42,776 bases of DNA from Pseudomonadota bacterium (lineage in GTDB: Bacteria > Pseudomonadota > Alphaproteobacteria > SHVZ01): assembly GCA_016195085.1 (NCBI GenBank), contig JACQAG010000045.1:1-42776 (forward strand), in the 5' to 3' direction. The translations under genes and the position numbers were made by a program. The notes under the pieces were generated by a model that was given only the letters and a program-made list of their open reading frames with translations, was not told the DNA's origin and made no database searches. Below, piece by piece: positions 24,183 through 32,087 of this stretch (positions are counted from its first letter, which is position 1; each line of letters begins with the position of its first letter).

Positions 24183-25496
24183 GACGTAGTCCTTGAGGCG
24201 AATGCGGTCCTCGCCCGGAATGCGCCGGCGCTCGAACTCGGCTTCGCGGCCCAAGGGCTTGGTCGCATCGATCATGAGCCGGCCCCAATGGTCGCGCTCC
24301 GGGTCGCGGTAGAAGCCGGGCACATCGGGGATGATCGTGGTGCGGGTATCGACCCGGCCGCGGGTCAGGAACGCCCACCAGACATCGTCGAGATCGTGGA
24401 TGTCGACGTCATCGTCGACGACGATCGCCGCCTTGTTGTAGTCGAGATGGCTGCCGACGGCGGCCAGCGCCACATGGCGCGCATGGCCGGGATAGAGCTG
24501 CTTGATGCTGACGACGGTGCAAAGCAGGGATGCGTGGATGGCGACGTCGACCACGCCCCGCACCTGCTGGCTCAAGAGCCGGTAGATGCGCGAAGCGGTC
24601 GCCTCCTGCAGCAAGACGATGTCCTCCGGCGAGCCGCAGAGGAGGCCGTGGAACACCGCGTTCTCCCGATAGCTCACATGCTTCACCTGGAAGACGTGAT
24701 TGTCGCCGACGGGCACGTAGTAGCCCATGAACTCCCCGAACGGCCCCTCGGGGCGGCGAATATCGGGAAGGATCTCGCCCTCGACCACGATCTCGGTATC
24801 CGCCGGCACCATGAGATCGATCGAGCGGCAGGGGCGCATGTCGATGGGTCGCCCGCGGATCTGGGCAGCGGCCGAGAGCTCGTCGGTCTCGTAGGGCAGC
24901 GAGGCGGCGGCGGCGAGAAAAATGTCGGGCGCGGTGCCGATGAGGAGGGCCGCCGGCAGCGCCTGGCCCCGTGCCTCGGCTTTTTGCTGGTAGCGGGTCA
25001 AGTCGTGAGTGCCGCCCAGGCGGATGCGCAGCTCCGTGTCGCTCACATACATGGAGCGGTGGAAGGAGAGGTTGGCGACACCGGTATCGGGCTCGCGCGC
25101 GAGATAGATGGCGGCGGTGAAATACGGGCCGGCGTCGCGCTCCCAATAGGTGATCTGCGGCAGCTCCGAGAGCGTTCCGTCCTTGAGATCGGCGGGTGGC
25201 GCCACCGGATTGAGGAAGCTCGTCGCACTCGGCTGCAGGCCGCTCGACAGCGCCTGCCAACGCCGGCAAAAGCTGCCATCGGTGGCGCCGATCAGCTCGC
25301 GGAGCCGCTTCCGGCTGCCGTAGATGTTGGTGACCACCGGCAGGCGGGAGCCCTTCACCCGTCGAAACAGGAGCGGGCGCTCATCCTCAGCCTGGCTCAG
25401 CTTGGTGACCGCGGCCAGCTCGTGGCGCGGGTCGACTTCGCGTTCGACCACGCGCATTTCGCCCCGCGCCATCAGCCTCTGGACGTAGTCGCGCAT
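24174..25496 (-). CDS. UbiD-family decarboxylase
   Basis: A 440-aa prenylated-FMN-dependent (de)carboxylase of the UbiD superfamily. Recognisable regions: MRDYVQRLMARGEMRVVEREVDPRHELAAV at the start, IRRPEGPFGEFMGYYVPVG (family signature with the prFMN/metal Glu), and DYNKAAIVVDDDVDIHDLDDVWWAFLTR. UbiD relatives act on polyprenyl-hydroxybenzoate or on aromatic and unsaturated acids. Here a catabolic role with the adjacent Rieske oxygenase is more likely than ubiquinone synthesis, by context only. No UbiX-like prenyltransferase is in the window. It converges on the oxygenase operon with a 9-bp overlap. Confidence 0.88.
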   Translation of the reverse strand: MRDYVQRLMARGEMRVVEREVDPRHELAAVTKLSQAEDERPLLFRRVKGSRLPVVTNIYGSRKRLRELIGATDGSFCRRWQALSSGLQPSATSFLNPVAPPADLKDGTLSELPQITYWERDAGPYFTAAIYLAREPDTGVANLSFHRSMYVSDTELRIRLGGTHDLTRYQQKAEARGQALPAALLIGTAPDIFLAAAASLPYETDELSAAAQIRGRPIDMRPCRSIDLMVPADTEIVVEGEILPDIRRPEGPFGEFMGYYVPVGDNHVFQVKHVSYRENAVFHGLLCGSPEDIVLLQEATASRIYRLLSQQVRGVVDVAIHASLLCTVVSIKQLYPGHARHVALAAVGSHLDYNKAAIVVDDDVDIHDLDDVWWAFLTRGRVDTRTTIIPDVPGFYRDPERDHWGRLMIDATKPLGREAEFERRRIPGEDRIRLKDYVSD

Positions 25497-25549
25497 GAAG
25501 CCCCGCTCTTCAGCTCAGCCCCTATTTCGCACCGGGATCGGGAGCAGCC

Positions 25550-25670
25550 TCGCATCGCGCGGGTCGCCCCGCAAGGAGCGGGCCGAAAAGCGTAGCACAG
25601 CTACGGTTGAGGCCCGCGACGGTCCGACGAGGGTAGGAACCCTCGTGGACGGGCGACCCGCGCAATGCGA
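25550..25670. repeat. Three-way-junction palindromic element
   Basis: A 121-nt block that folds almost completely. The outer stem is 20 bp (25550-25569 with 25651-25670) with one C/A mismatch. Inside it, hairpin 1 is GCGGGCC/GGCCCGC closed over CGTAGC-ACA-GCTACG (about 25578-25617). Hairpin 2 is GTCC then ACGAGGGT-AGGA-ACCCTCGT and GGAC (about 25622-25650). It lies between two divergent genes, so it is not a terminator. It could be a structured RNA or a non-autonomous palindromic mobile repeat; the symmetry favours a repeat. Confidence 0.8.
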
Positions 25671-25715
25671 CCCGAAGGGACGGGCTCCTGCGATCACAGG
25701 ACGTCGTCAAGCCGC

Positions 25716-25772
25716 TCGCCGGGGGAGGATCGAGGAGGGGGTGATCCTCACCCCCTCCTAAATCCCACCCCC
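25716..25772. repeat. Family B palindromic repeat, second copy
   Basis: A perfect 11-bp hairpin GGAGGGGGTGA-TCC-TCACCCCCTCC (25734-25758) with flanks (GGGGGAGGATCGA before, TAAATCCCACCCCCA after) that match the reverse complement of the element inside 16048-16164. It lies in the divergent region between ubiD and the binding-protein gene. Confidence 0.75.
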
Positions 25773-25863
25773 AGTGCTCTGCATCGCTCTTCGCGGCTTT
25801 CCTCGCAAGTGGTCAACCGAGGGGTGTCTCGGCTATGCTCGCCCAACGCCGAGGGAGGGAGCG

Positions 25864-26985
25864 ATGTCGCATTTTTGGCGGAGCTTGCTGGTTGCCGCCG
25901 TCATTCTCGCCAGCGCGCGCCCGGCGCGAAGCGACGATATCCGGGTGGGATTCATCAATCCGAACCAGCCGGCCGCGTTCTGGAGCCTGATATCGGCGAC
26001 GATGCAGGCCGCCGCAGGCGAGCTCGGCATCGATGTCGACATCCGCCTTGCCGACGGCTCGCACGACAAGGCGTTCGCGCTGGCCCGGGAGTTCCTCGCC
26101 CGGCAGCCACGGCTCGACTATCTCGTCGGCACCAACGACTTCAACTTCGGCGCCGACCTGGTCAAGCTCGCCGATGCGGCTGGCGTGCCCCTGCTGCTTC
26201 TGTCGAACGATCTCGACAAGAAGGACTGGGCGGAGTACGGCGAGCCGCGCACGAAATATCGCCATTGGCTGGGCAGCATCGTGCCCGACCATGAGAGCGG
26301 CGGCTATGGCATCGCCGAGGGCATCCTGACCGAGGCGGCGCGGATCAAGACGGCGCGGCCGCTCAAGCTCTTGGCGATATCCGGCGATCCGGTGACCCCG
26401 GCCTCTCTCGACCGCGTGCAGGGCCTCAAGCGCTCCATCGCGGTGATGACCAAGCTGCTCGGCCCCAACTCGGTCGAGCTCGTCGATTTGCGCTACCTCG
26501 ACTGGACCGAGAAGACCGCCGAAGCCTCGGTGCGCGAGTTCGTCCAGAAAGGTCCGCGCATCGACGCGCTCTGGGCCGCCAATGATCCGATGGCCTTGGG
26601 CGCGCTCACCGCGCTCGGCGAGGCCGGATACAAGCCCGGCGTCGATGTGGTCGTCGGCGGTCTCAACTGGAACCAGCCGGCGATCGAACGCGTGCTCAAG
26701 GGGGAGATGCTGCTAAGCCATGGCGGGCACTTCCTCGGCGGCGCCTGGGCCATGGTGCTGCTGCGCGACCATCATGACGGACGCGATTTCGCCGAGGAGG
26801 ATGTGCGCCTCCAGTTCCCGATGGGCGCCTTCGATGCTCCGGTGGCTCGACGGTTTCCCAATATCGGCAGCTTGGATTGGAAAAAGGTCGACTTCACCAA
26901 GTTCGCCAAGAGCCGAAACCCGACGCTCACCCGCTACGATTTCACCCCCGATGCCGTGCTGAGGCAGCTTTCATCGCTCAAGTGA
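25864..26985 (+). CDS. Periplasmic sugar-binding-like protein, probable sensor partner
   Basis: A 373-aa type-1 periplasmic binding protein (Peripla_BP_4/LacI-like fold) with Sec signal (SHFWRSLLVAAVILASARPARS, then DDIRVGFINPNQPAAFW). The fold is marked by VGTNDFNFGADLVKLADAAGVPLLLLSND, KLLAISGDPVTPASLDRVQGL and DALWAANDPMALGALTALGEAG. No transporter permease or ATPase follows; instead a hybrid histidine kinase starts 31 nt downstream. This layout, as with TorT-TorS or LuxP-LuxQ, suggests that it presents a ligand to the kinase. The strong GAGGGAGGGAG ribosome site fixes ATG 25864. A weak TATGCT -10-like box lies near 25834. Confidence 0.87.
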   Translation: MSHFWRSLLVAAVILASARPARSDDIRVGFINPNQPAAFWSLISATMQAAAGELGIDVDIRLADGSHDKAFALAREFLARQPRLDYLVGTNDFNFGADLVKLADAAGVPLLLLSNDLDKKDWAEYGEPRTKYRHWLGSIVPDHESGGYGIAEGILTEAARIKTARPLKLLAISGDPVTPASLDRVQGLKRSIAVMTKLLGPNSVELVDLRYLDWTEKTAEASVREFVQKGPRIDALWAANDPMALGALTALGEAGYKPGVDVVVGGLNWNQPAIERVLKGEMLLSHGGHFLGGAWAMVLLRDHHDGRDFAEEDVRLQFPMGAFDAPVARRFPNIGSLDWKKVDFTKFAKSRNPTLTRYDFTPDAVLRQLSSLK

Positions 26986-27016
26986 CCCCAGGGAATCTCC
27001 TGCCGGCAAGCCTTCG

Positions 27017-29734
27017 ATGACCTGGATCCGCCGCAACCGGGTGGTATTCACCGTCCTCGCCGGCCTGTCGCTCATCGGCTTGCTCGCGATCACGCAGAAC
27101 GGCGTGGCGCTGCTTGCCGTCGCCCGGTTCGGGGCGAGCTTCAATCAGATTGCCGAAACGAACCTGCCGGCGCTCATCGCCGCTTCGGAGCTTTCCGCGC
27201 TCAGCCAAACCTTCATCGCGACCGCGCCGGAGATCGCGCTCGCCGATACCCATATGCGCCGTCAAGCGAGCTCGGACCAGATGGACGACCGGCTCATCGC
27301 CCTCAGCCGCATCGTCGACCGCCTCGATCCGGCCGCGGTCGATGCCGGCCTGGTCGCGGCAATGCGGCACCAGCTCTCCGATCTGGTCATCAACCTCAAG
27401 GGATTGGACGATCTCGTGCGGCGCCGCATCGATGCCGACAACGCCTTCGAGTCGATCATGGCCCGGCTCCCGGCGCTGGCGGCTCGGGTCCGCCTCATCG
27501 CCGATGAGGCGATCGTCGCCGAGCAAGGCGGTCCGCTCACGGCCGCGCCACCCGCCTCGGCCGCCGACCGGACACGCCTGATCGGATGGTCGGCGGCAGG
27601 CCTGGAGGGCATCACGCTCATGCTGTCGACGCCGTCGGTGCGCAATACCTCGCGCCTCGAGCGGATCAAGCCGGAGCTGGCCGATCTCGTTGGCCGCATG
27701 GATGCGGTGCGCAGCGCCTTGCCGCCGACGATGCAACCGCGGATCGTCGGTATGCACAACGACATCGCGAGGTTCGGGCTTGGATCCGCCAGCATCATCG
27801 AGGCGAGGCGCGAGCAGATCGAGACGGAGACCGCGCTCAGGTCGGCGCTGAGGCTCATTCAGCAGAGCGGCGACAAATTCGTCTCATCCGTTTCCGCGAT
27901 CTCCAACGCGACCCAGCGGGACATTGCCGGCCGCTCCGCCTATTTCAACCAGACGATCGCATCCTTCAATGTGCTGATCGCGGCCACGCTGTTGCTCTGC
28001 GTGGCGGCCGGCACCGCGATCTTCATCTATGTGAAGCGCGCCGTCATCACTCGGCTCAAGAGCCTGCAGGAGTACATGCAAGCCCAGGTCGAGGGCCGAC
28101 AAGCGGTGATCTCGACCGCGGGCGAGGACGAAATCATCCAGATGGCGAAGGCGACGGAATTTTTCGTCACCAGCATCGCCCAGGCGCGCGATACGGCGAT
28201 GGATGCCAATCGCACCAAGAGCGCCTTTCTCGCCAGCATGAGCCATGAGCTGAGAACGCCGCTGAATGCGATCATCGGCATCTCCGAGCTGCTGCTGGAA
28301 GATGCGCGCGCCGAGGAGCGCGCCGAGAACATCGAGCCCTTGGAGCGCATCTTCCTTGCGAGCCAGCATCTCTTGAGGCTGATCAACGACGTTCTCGACC
28401 TGTCGAAGATCGAGGCCGGCAAGATGGAAATCCACCCGGAATGGGTCGAGCTGGCGCCGCTCTTAGCCGACATCGTCGCCACGGTGCGGCCGCTGGCGCT
28501 CCAGAAGGAAAACCGAATAGAGCTCGACTGCCCCGCCGATATCGGCCGCATGCATACGGATGCGACAAGGCTCAGCCAGATCCTGCTGAACCTCACCAGC
28601 AACGCGGCGAAGTTCACTGAGAAAGGTGCGATCACGGTCTCCGCCCGGCGCCGGCAAGAGAGTGGGCGCGACTGGATCACCATCGACGTCGCCGACACCG
28701 GCATCGGTATGACGCAAGAGCACATGGGGCGGTTGTTCCAGGACTTCAGCCAGGCCGATGCATCGACGACGCGGAAATACGGCGGAACCGGCCTCGGCCT
28801 CGCCATCAGCCGGCGGTTCTGCCGGATGATGGAAGGAGACATAACGGCCACGAGCGAGGCCGGACTGGGGTCGACCTTCACCATCCGGCTCCCGGCCGAA
28901 TTGGGCACGCCGCTCCCCGCCATCGAGCCGACGCCGCCGCGACCGCGGCCGCGGCCGGCCGAAGCGGGTGCCCGCCGTGTGCTCGTCATCGACGACGACC
29001 CGGCCGTGGCTCAGATCATGGATCGCTTCCTGCGCAAGGAAGGCTTCGTGCCGATCATCGCCGAGAGCGGCATCGAAGGCCTGCGCAAGGCCCGCAGCTG
29101 CCAGCCGGTGGCGATCACCCTCGACATCAATCTGCCCGATCTCGATGGCTGGACCGTGCTCGCCGCCCTCAAGGGCGATCCGGGCCTGGCGGCGATCCCC
29201 GTCATCCTGGTGACCATCGTCGACGAGCGCACCAGAGGCTATATGCTCGGCGCCATCGACTATGTGCTGAAGCCGATCGATCGGAGCCGGTTGTCAGGCG
29301 TGCTGCAGCGGCTCAGCGCTCCATCGTCGGGCCAGGTCGTCCTGGTGATGGAAGACGAGGAGGTCACCCGCAGCATCATTCGCGAAACATTCGAGCGCGC
29401 CGGCTGGAGCGTGGACGAGGCGGTCAACGGGTTGGATGGGCTCGGCCGGCTCAAGGAGCGGAAGCCGGACGCCATCGTGCTCGATCTCATGATGCCCGAG
29501 ATGGATGGCTTCGAGTTCCTGCAGCAGATCCGCCAGCACGATGAGTGGCGTTCGATTCCGATCCTCGTGGTCACCGCGATGGATCTGACGGCCGAGCACC
29601 GCGGCGTCCTCACCGGTGCGGTGCAGCGGATCCTGCAGAAGGGCGCCTACTCGCACCAGGAGCTGCTCAGCGAAGTGGCCTTGCTGCTGGCCCGTGCCGT
29701 AGACTCCGCCGCCCTTCGGGAGCGCCAGGCGTGA
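27017..29734 (+). CDS. Hybrid sensor histidine kinase (HisKA-HATPase-REC-REC)
   Basis: A 905-aa membrane kinase. One TM helix at about residues 9-32 and another at about 316-338 bracket a roughly 280-residue, mostly helical periplasmic sensor domain. Next come a HAMP-like linker, HisKA with phospho-acceptor H410 (SHELRTPLNAI), and HATPase with N-box N529 (SNAAKF), G1 DTGIGM and G2 GTGLGLAI. Two receiver domains follow: REC1 with phospho-acceptor D703 (DINLPDLDGW) and REC2 with D823 (DLMMPEMDGF). In REC2 the usual switch-region Lys is near LQKGAYSH, without the K-P pair. The large sensor domain and the adjacent periplasmic protein fit TorS-like ligand sensing. The stop overlaps the next gene by GTGA. 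Confidence 0.93.
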   Translation: MTWIRRNRVVFTVLAGLSLIGLLAITQNGVALLAVARFGASFNQIAETNLPALIAASELSALSQTFIATAPEIALADTHMRRQASSDQMDDRLIALSRIVDRLDPAAVDAGLVAAMRHQLSDLVINLKGLDDLVRRRIDADNAFESIMARLPALAARVRLIADEAIVAEQGGPLTAAPPASAADRTRLIGWSAAGLEGITLMLSTPSVRNTSRLERIKPELADLVGRMDAVRSALPPTMQPRIVGMHNDIARFGLGSASIIEARREQIETETALRSALRLIQQSGDKFVSSVSAISNATQRDIAGRSAYFNQTIASFNVLIAATLLLCVAAGTAIFIYVKRAVITRLKSLQEYMQAQVEGRQAVISTAGEDEIIQMAKATEFFVTSIAQARDTAMDANRTKSAFLASMSHELRTPLNAIIGISELLLEDARAEERAENIEPLERIFLASQHLLRLINDVLDLSKIEAGKMEIHPEWVELAPLLADIVATVRPLALQKENRIELDCPADIGRMHTDATRLSQILLNLTSNAAKFTEKGAITVSARRRQESGRDWITIDVADTGIGMTQEHMGRLFQDFSQADASTTRKYGGTGLGLAISRRFCRMMEGDITATSEAGLGSTFTIRLPAELGTPLPAIEPTPPRPRPRPAEAGARRVLVIDDDPAVAQIMDRFLRKEGFVPIIAESGIEGLRKARSCQPVAITLDINLPDLDGWTVLAALKGDPGLAAIPVILVTIVDERTRGYMLGAIDYVLKPIDRSRLSGVLQRLSAPSSGQVVLVMEDEEVTRSIIRETFERAGWSVDEAVNGLDGLGRLKERKPDAIVLDLMMPEMDGFEFLQQIRQHDEWRSIPILVVTAMDLTAEHRGVLTGAVQRILQKGAYSHQELLSEVALLLARAVDSAALRERQA

Positions 29735-30099
29735 CCAAGATCTTGTACGTCGAGGACAACGACTTCAATGTGTACGTGGTCAGGCTCCGGCTGGTTCGGG
29801 CCGGCTTCGAGGTGGTGATCGCGGCCACCGCCGAACAGGGCTTGGCCATGGCGCTCAGCGAGGCGCCCGACCTCATCCTCATGGATCTCAGCCTGCCGGA
29901 GCTCGACGGCTGGGAGGCCACGCGCCGGCTCAAGGCGGCAGCCGAGACCAAGGATATCCCCGTCATCGCGCTTTCGGCGCATGCGATGACCGGCGACCGC
30001 GAGCGCGCGCTCGCGGCCGGCTGCGACGATTATGAGACCAAGCCCGTCGACTTCACCCGGCTTGTCAGCAAGATCAACGAGCGGATCAAGGGGGCGTAG
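29731..30099 (+). CDS. Stand-alone response regulator receiver (CheY/DivK-like)
   Basis: A 122-aa single REC domain without output domain. Acidic pair E/D at VEDNDFN, phospho-acceptor D52 (LMDLSLPELDGWEA), Thr/Ser switch in IALSAHAM and Lys in ETKPVDF are all present, so it should be phosphorylatable. The VEDNDFNVYVVRLRL start resembles DivK-type regulators. It begins with GTG 29731 overlapping the kinase TGA, giving strong coupling. Phosphotransfer from the hybrid kinase would be expected, possibly through a separate HPt protein not in the window. Confidence 0.92.
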   Translation: MTKILYVEDNDFNVYVVRLRLVRAGFEVVIAATAEQGLAMALSEAPDLILMDLSLPELDGWEATRRLKAAAETKDIPVIALSAHAMTGDRERALAAGCDDYETKPVDFTRLVSKINERIKGA

Positions 30100-30109
30100 G
30101 CAAGCCCCC
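30090..30109 (+). terminator. Hairpin at the end of the sensory operon
   Basis: GGGGGC (30090-30095) and GCCCCC (30104-30109) form a 6-bp G/C stem over an 8-nt loop that spans the receiver stop codon. No T-run follows, so it may be a Rho-assisted or weak terminator in the 23-nt gap between converging genes. Confidence 0.35.
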
Positions 30110-30122
30110 GCCTTCGTACCGG

Positions 30123-30329
30123 CTATTTCTTGATGCAGTTCTCCGGGTTCACATTCGCCCCATCGTAACTGCCCTGGGCGTTGGGATAGATGTACCAGAC
30201 GGACACGCCAAATTTGTCGCAGCTGTTGAACCCGACGAAACGGGCCTTGTCGTCGGCGCAGGCCCCAAGCGCGAGGCCGACGGAAGCAGCCAGCAGGCTC
30301 CAAACAAATGCACGTCGGATCGTTGCCAT
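30123..30329 (-). CDS. Small hypothetical lipoprotein
   Basis: A 68-aa predicted lipoprotein. Signal IRRAFVWSLLAASVGLALGAC with lipobox LGAC (Cys24), mature part of about 44 residues (DDKARFVGFNSCDKFGVSVWYIYPNAQGSYDGANVNPENCIKK) containing two Cys that may pair. The ATG at 30329 has a clean ribosome site (GAGGAGACG) six bases upstream. Function unknown. It converges on the receiver gene. Confidence 0.7.
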   Translation of the reverse strand: MATIRRAFVWSLLAASVGLALGACADDKARFVGFNSCDKFGVSVWYIYPNAQGSYDGANVNPENCIKK

Positions 30330-30423
30330 GGAACGTCTCCTCATGGAGGGGTGGATTGACGGGAAGTCTCTGTTTCCAGCAAATCTTCGCCCAGATGAGT
30401 GGCCGCTGTCCACTCTCGGCGTC

Positions 30424-30453
30424 TTGCGCCGTTCCCGCCAGACTCGGTATTAT
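30424..30453 (+). promoter_or_regulatory. Promoter candidate for tRNA-Gly
   Basis: TTGCGC (30424-30429), 18-nt spacer, and TATTAT (30448-30453), a 5 of 6 match for the -10. It ends 9 nt before the mature tRNA 5' end, the spacing expected for a tRNA promoter. Confidence 0.5.
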
Positions 30454-30462
30454 TCGATCGGC

Positions 30463-30536
30463 GCGGGTGTAGCTCAATGGCAGAGCAGAAGCTTCCCAAG
30501 CTTACGACGAGGGTTCGATTCCCTTCACCCGCTCCA
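30463..30536 (+). tRNA. tRNA-Gly (anticodon CCC)
   Basis: A 74-nt tRNA with encoded CCA. The acceptor stem pairs GCGGGTG with CACCCGC. The D-arm is GCTCAATGGCAGAGC, the anticodon loop TTCCCAA with anticodon CCC at 30495-30497, and the T-arm GAGGGTTCGATTCCCTTC. The bottom pair of the anticodon stem (G27-A43) is mismatched, as also seen in alphaproteobacterial tRNA-Gly(CCC). It reads GGG codons. Confidence 0.96.
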
Positions 30537-30909
30537 GGCACCCCATCGGACCTGCGCTCGGCGACCGTAGACGGGCGGTCCGGGTAGAACGGAAACTGCG
30601 TCAGCGCCACCCGCGTCCCCGAGGGGAGCGCGAGGGTTGATCTGCCGGCCGAGACGAACGCCACCGAACCCGGACCGGGGGTTCCCACACATTGCAAGGA
30701 TGTCGGGTCCGCCGGGCCGTTGATCGTCGGTCGGCCGGCGAAAACCAGCAGCGTCCCGCTGAAGGAGGGTATGAGGGTCGCGAGCATCGACCCCGAGGCG
30801 ATGCAGCAGAAGGGCGTGCCGTCGGTCCAGTCCATGCGGACGGCGTCCCTTGCACGGGTCCCCGAGCCCCCGCCTGCGGTACATTCGTTGCCGCCGGGCT
30901 GCTTTCCGA
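30537..30909 (-). pseudogene. Possible truncated coding remnant next to tRNA-Gly
   Basis: No confident gene fills this stretch between the tRNA and the lacI promoter. On the minus strand a frame starting near 30928 reads with high third-position GC through TDGTPFCCIASGSMLATLIP and SGTRVALTQFPFYPDRP, then runs into the complement of the tRNA, where it is certainly not coding. That pattern fits a gene whose 3' end was lost beside the tRNA. No domain is recognised. It may also be chance. Confidence 0.25.
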
Positions 30910-30962
30910 TTGACAGCGGCCGCCGCAAGCTCGACGATTTACCTTAGCTGATACGTATTAGC
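30910..30962 (+). promoter_or_regulatory. lacI-type promoter and operator palindrome
   Basis: TTGACA (30910-30915) with GACGAT 17 nt later (30933-30938) is a candidate promoter. Just downstream, covering the likely transcription start, is GCTGATACGTATTAGC (30947-30962), palindromic at 14 of 16 positions. LacI-family operators are 14-20 bp palindromes with a central CG. The position suggests autorepression by the following LacI-type gene. Confidence 0.5.
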
Positions 30963-30975
30963 AAACCAATCAGGC

Positions 30976-32061
30976 GTGCCGATGGCCGACACACGACTTG
31001 TCGGAAAAACGCGACACCGGCGTGCGAAGGCGACCAGCGTCGATGTCGCTCGAGCCGCCGGGGTGTCCCAGGCAACCGTATCCCTGGTGCTGAGCGGGGC
31101 CGCCCCGCGGCTGCGCCTGTCGGCCGATACGGTGAAGCGGGTGCAGGAGGCGGCCCTGGCGCTCGCCTATACCCCGAACCATGCGGCCCGCAGCCTGCGC
31201 CAGCGCCGCACCAAGATCATCAGCTTCGTGCTCTCGACCTTGGAGAATCCGTATTTCGGCGAAGTCGTCGGCGGGGCGCAGCAGGCCGCCCAGGCGCGCG
31301 GCTACGCCATCAACGTCATCGTCGCCCGCAGCGAGGAGGCGACCTTGAGCGCGTTGATGCGCCACCGCGGCGGCGTCGCCGACGGGGTGGTGATGACCGG
31401 GAGAACGCCCCGGATCGTGGCCGAGCTCGAAGACTTGGCGGCGCATGGTGTCGCCACCGCCGTTCTCAAGCACCACGCAACCGCGCTCACCATTCCGTCG
31501 GTCTCGGTCGATCTCGATGCCGGCGGCTTCATGGCGGCGAACCACCTCATCGGCCTCGGCCATCGTCGGATCGCGCATATCGCCGACCGCGCACCCTTCT
31601 CCGATCACGCCGGCGACCGCAGCCACGGATTCCTCCGGGCGCTCGCCGCCGCCGGCATCGGCTTCGAGCCGACATGGCTGAGCGAAGCCGACAACAGCTT
31701 GGCCGGCGGCCATGAGGCGATGCGGGCGCTCTTCGCCCAGGGCGATCGGCGACCGACCGCGGTCTTCGCCTTCAACGACCTGATGGCGGTGGGTGCCTTG
31801 CATGCGATCCGCGAGGCGGGTCTCAGCGTGCCCCGCGACATCGCCGTGGTCGGCTTCGACGGCATCCAGCTCGGCGCCTACACCCAGCCCATGCTCACCA
31901 CCGTCGACCATCCCCGCCACGAGCTCGGCCGGCTCGCGGTCGAGATGGTGCTGGATCGCCTCGAAGGGCGGGAACCCGAGGTGGCCGGGCATGTTCTGCC
32001 GGTGCGCCTCATCATCCGCGAATCCTGCGGCGCCCGGGGTTCGACGTTCACCAAGGCCTGA
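30976..32061 (+). CDS. LacI-family transcriptional regulator
   Basis: A 361-aa regulator (359 aa if ATG 30982 is used instead of GTG 30976). The N-terminal helix-turn-helix is ATSVDVARAAGVSQATVSLV with the hinge-helix region YTPNHAARSLRQRRTKII. The C-terminal ligand-binding domain has the periplasmic-binding fold (VLSTLENPYFGEVVGGAQ, VDLDAGGFMAANHLIGLGHRRIAHI, AVFAFNDLMAVGALHAIREAG, IAVVGFDGIQLG). It precedes and is co-oriented with the CUT1 transporter and MelA-like gene, so it most likely controls this cluster in response to a sugar. Confidence 0.92.
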   Translation: MPMADTRLVGKTRHRRAKATSVDVARAAGVSQATVSLVLSGAAPRLRLSADTVKRVQEAALALAYTPNHAARSLRQRRTKIISFVLSTLENPYFGEVVGGAQQAAQARGYAINVIVARSEEATLSALMRHRGGVADGVVMTGRTPRIVAELEDLAAHGVATAVLKHHATALTIPSVSVDLDAGGFMAANHLIGLGHRRIAHIADRAPFSDHAGDRSHGFLRALAAAGIGFEPTWLSEADNSLAGGHEAMRALFAQGDRRPTAVFAFNDLMAVGALHAIREAGLSVPRDIAVVGFDGIQLGAYTQPMLTTVDHPRHELGRLAVEMVLDRLEGREPEVAGHVLPVRLIIRESCGARGSTFTKA

Positions 32062-32087
32062 CTATCCAAGAAGCAAGGGAGGAAGAC

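Noticed and set aside
25515-25710. 60-62-aa open frames across the structured element before the sensory cassette
   Set aside because: Their sequence simply follows the palindrome at 25550-25670; similar spurious small proteins are often annotated over repeats.
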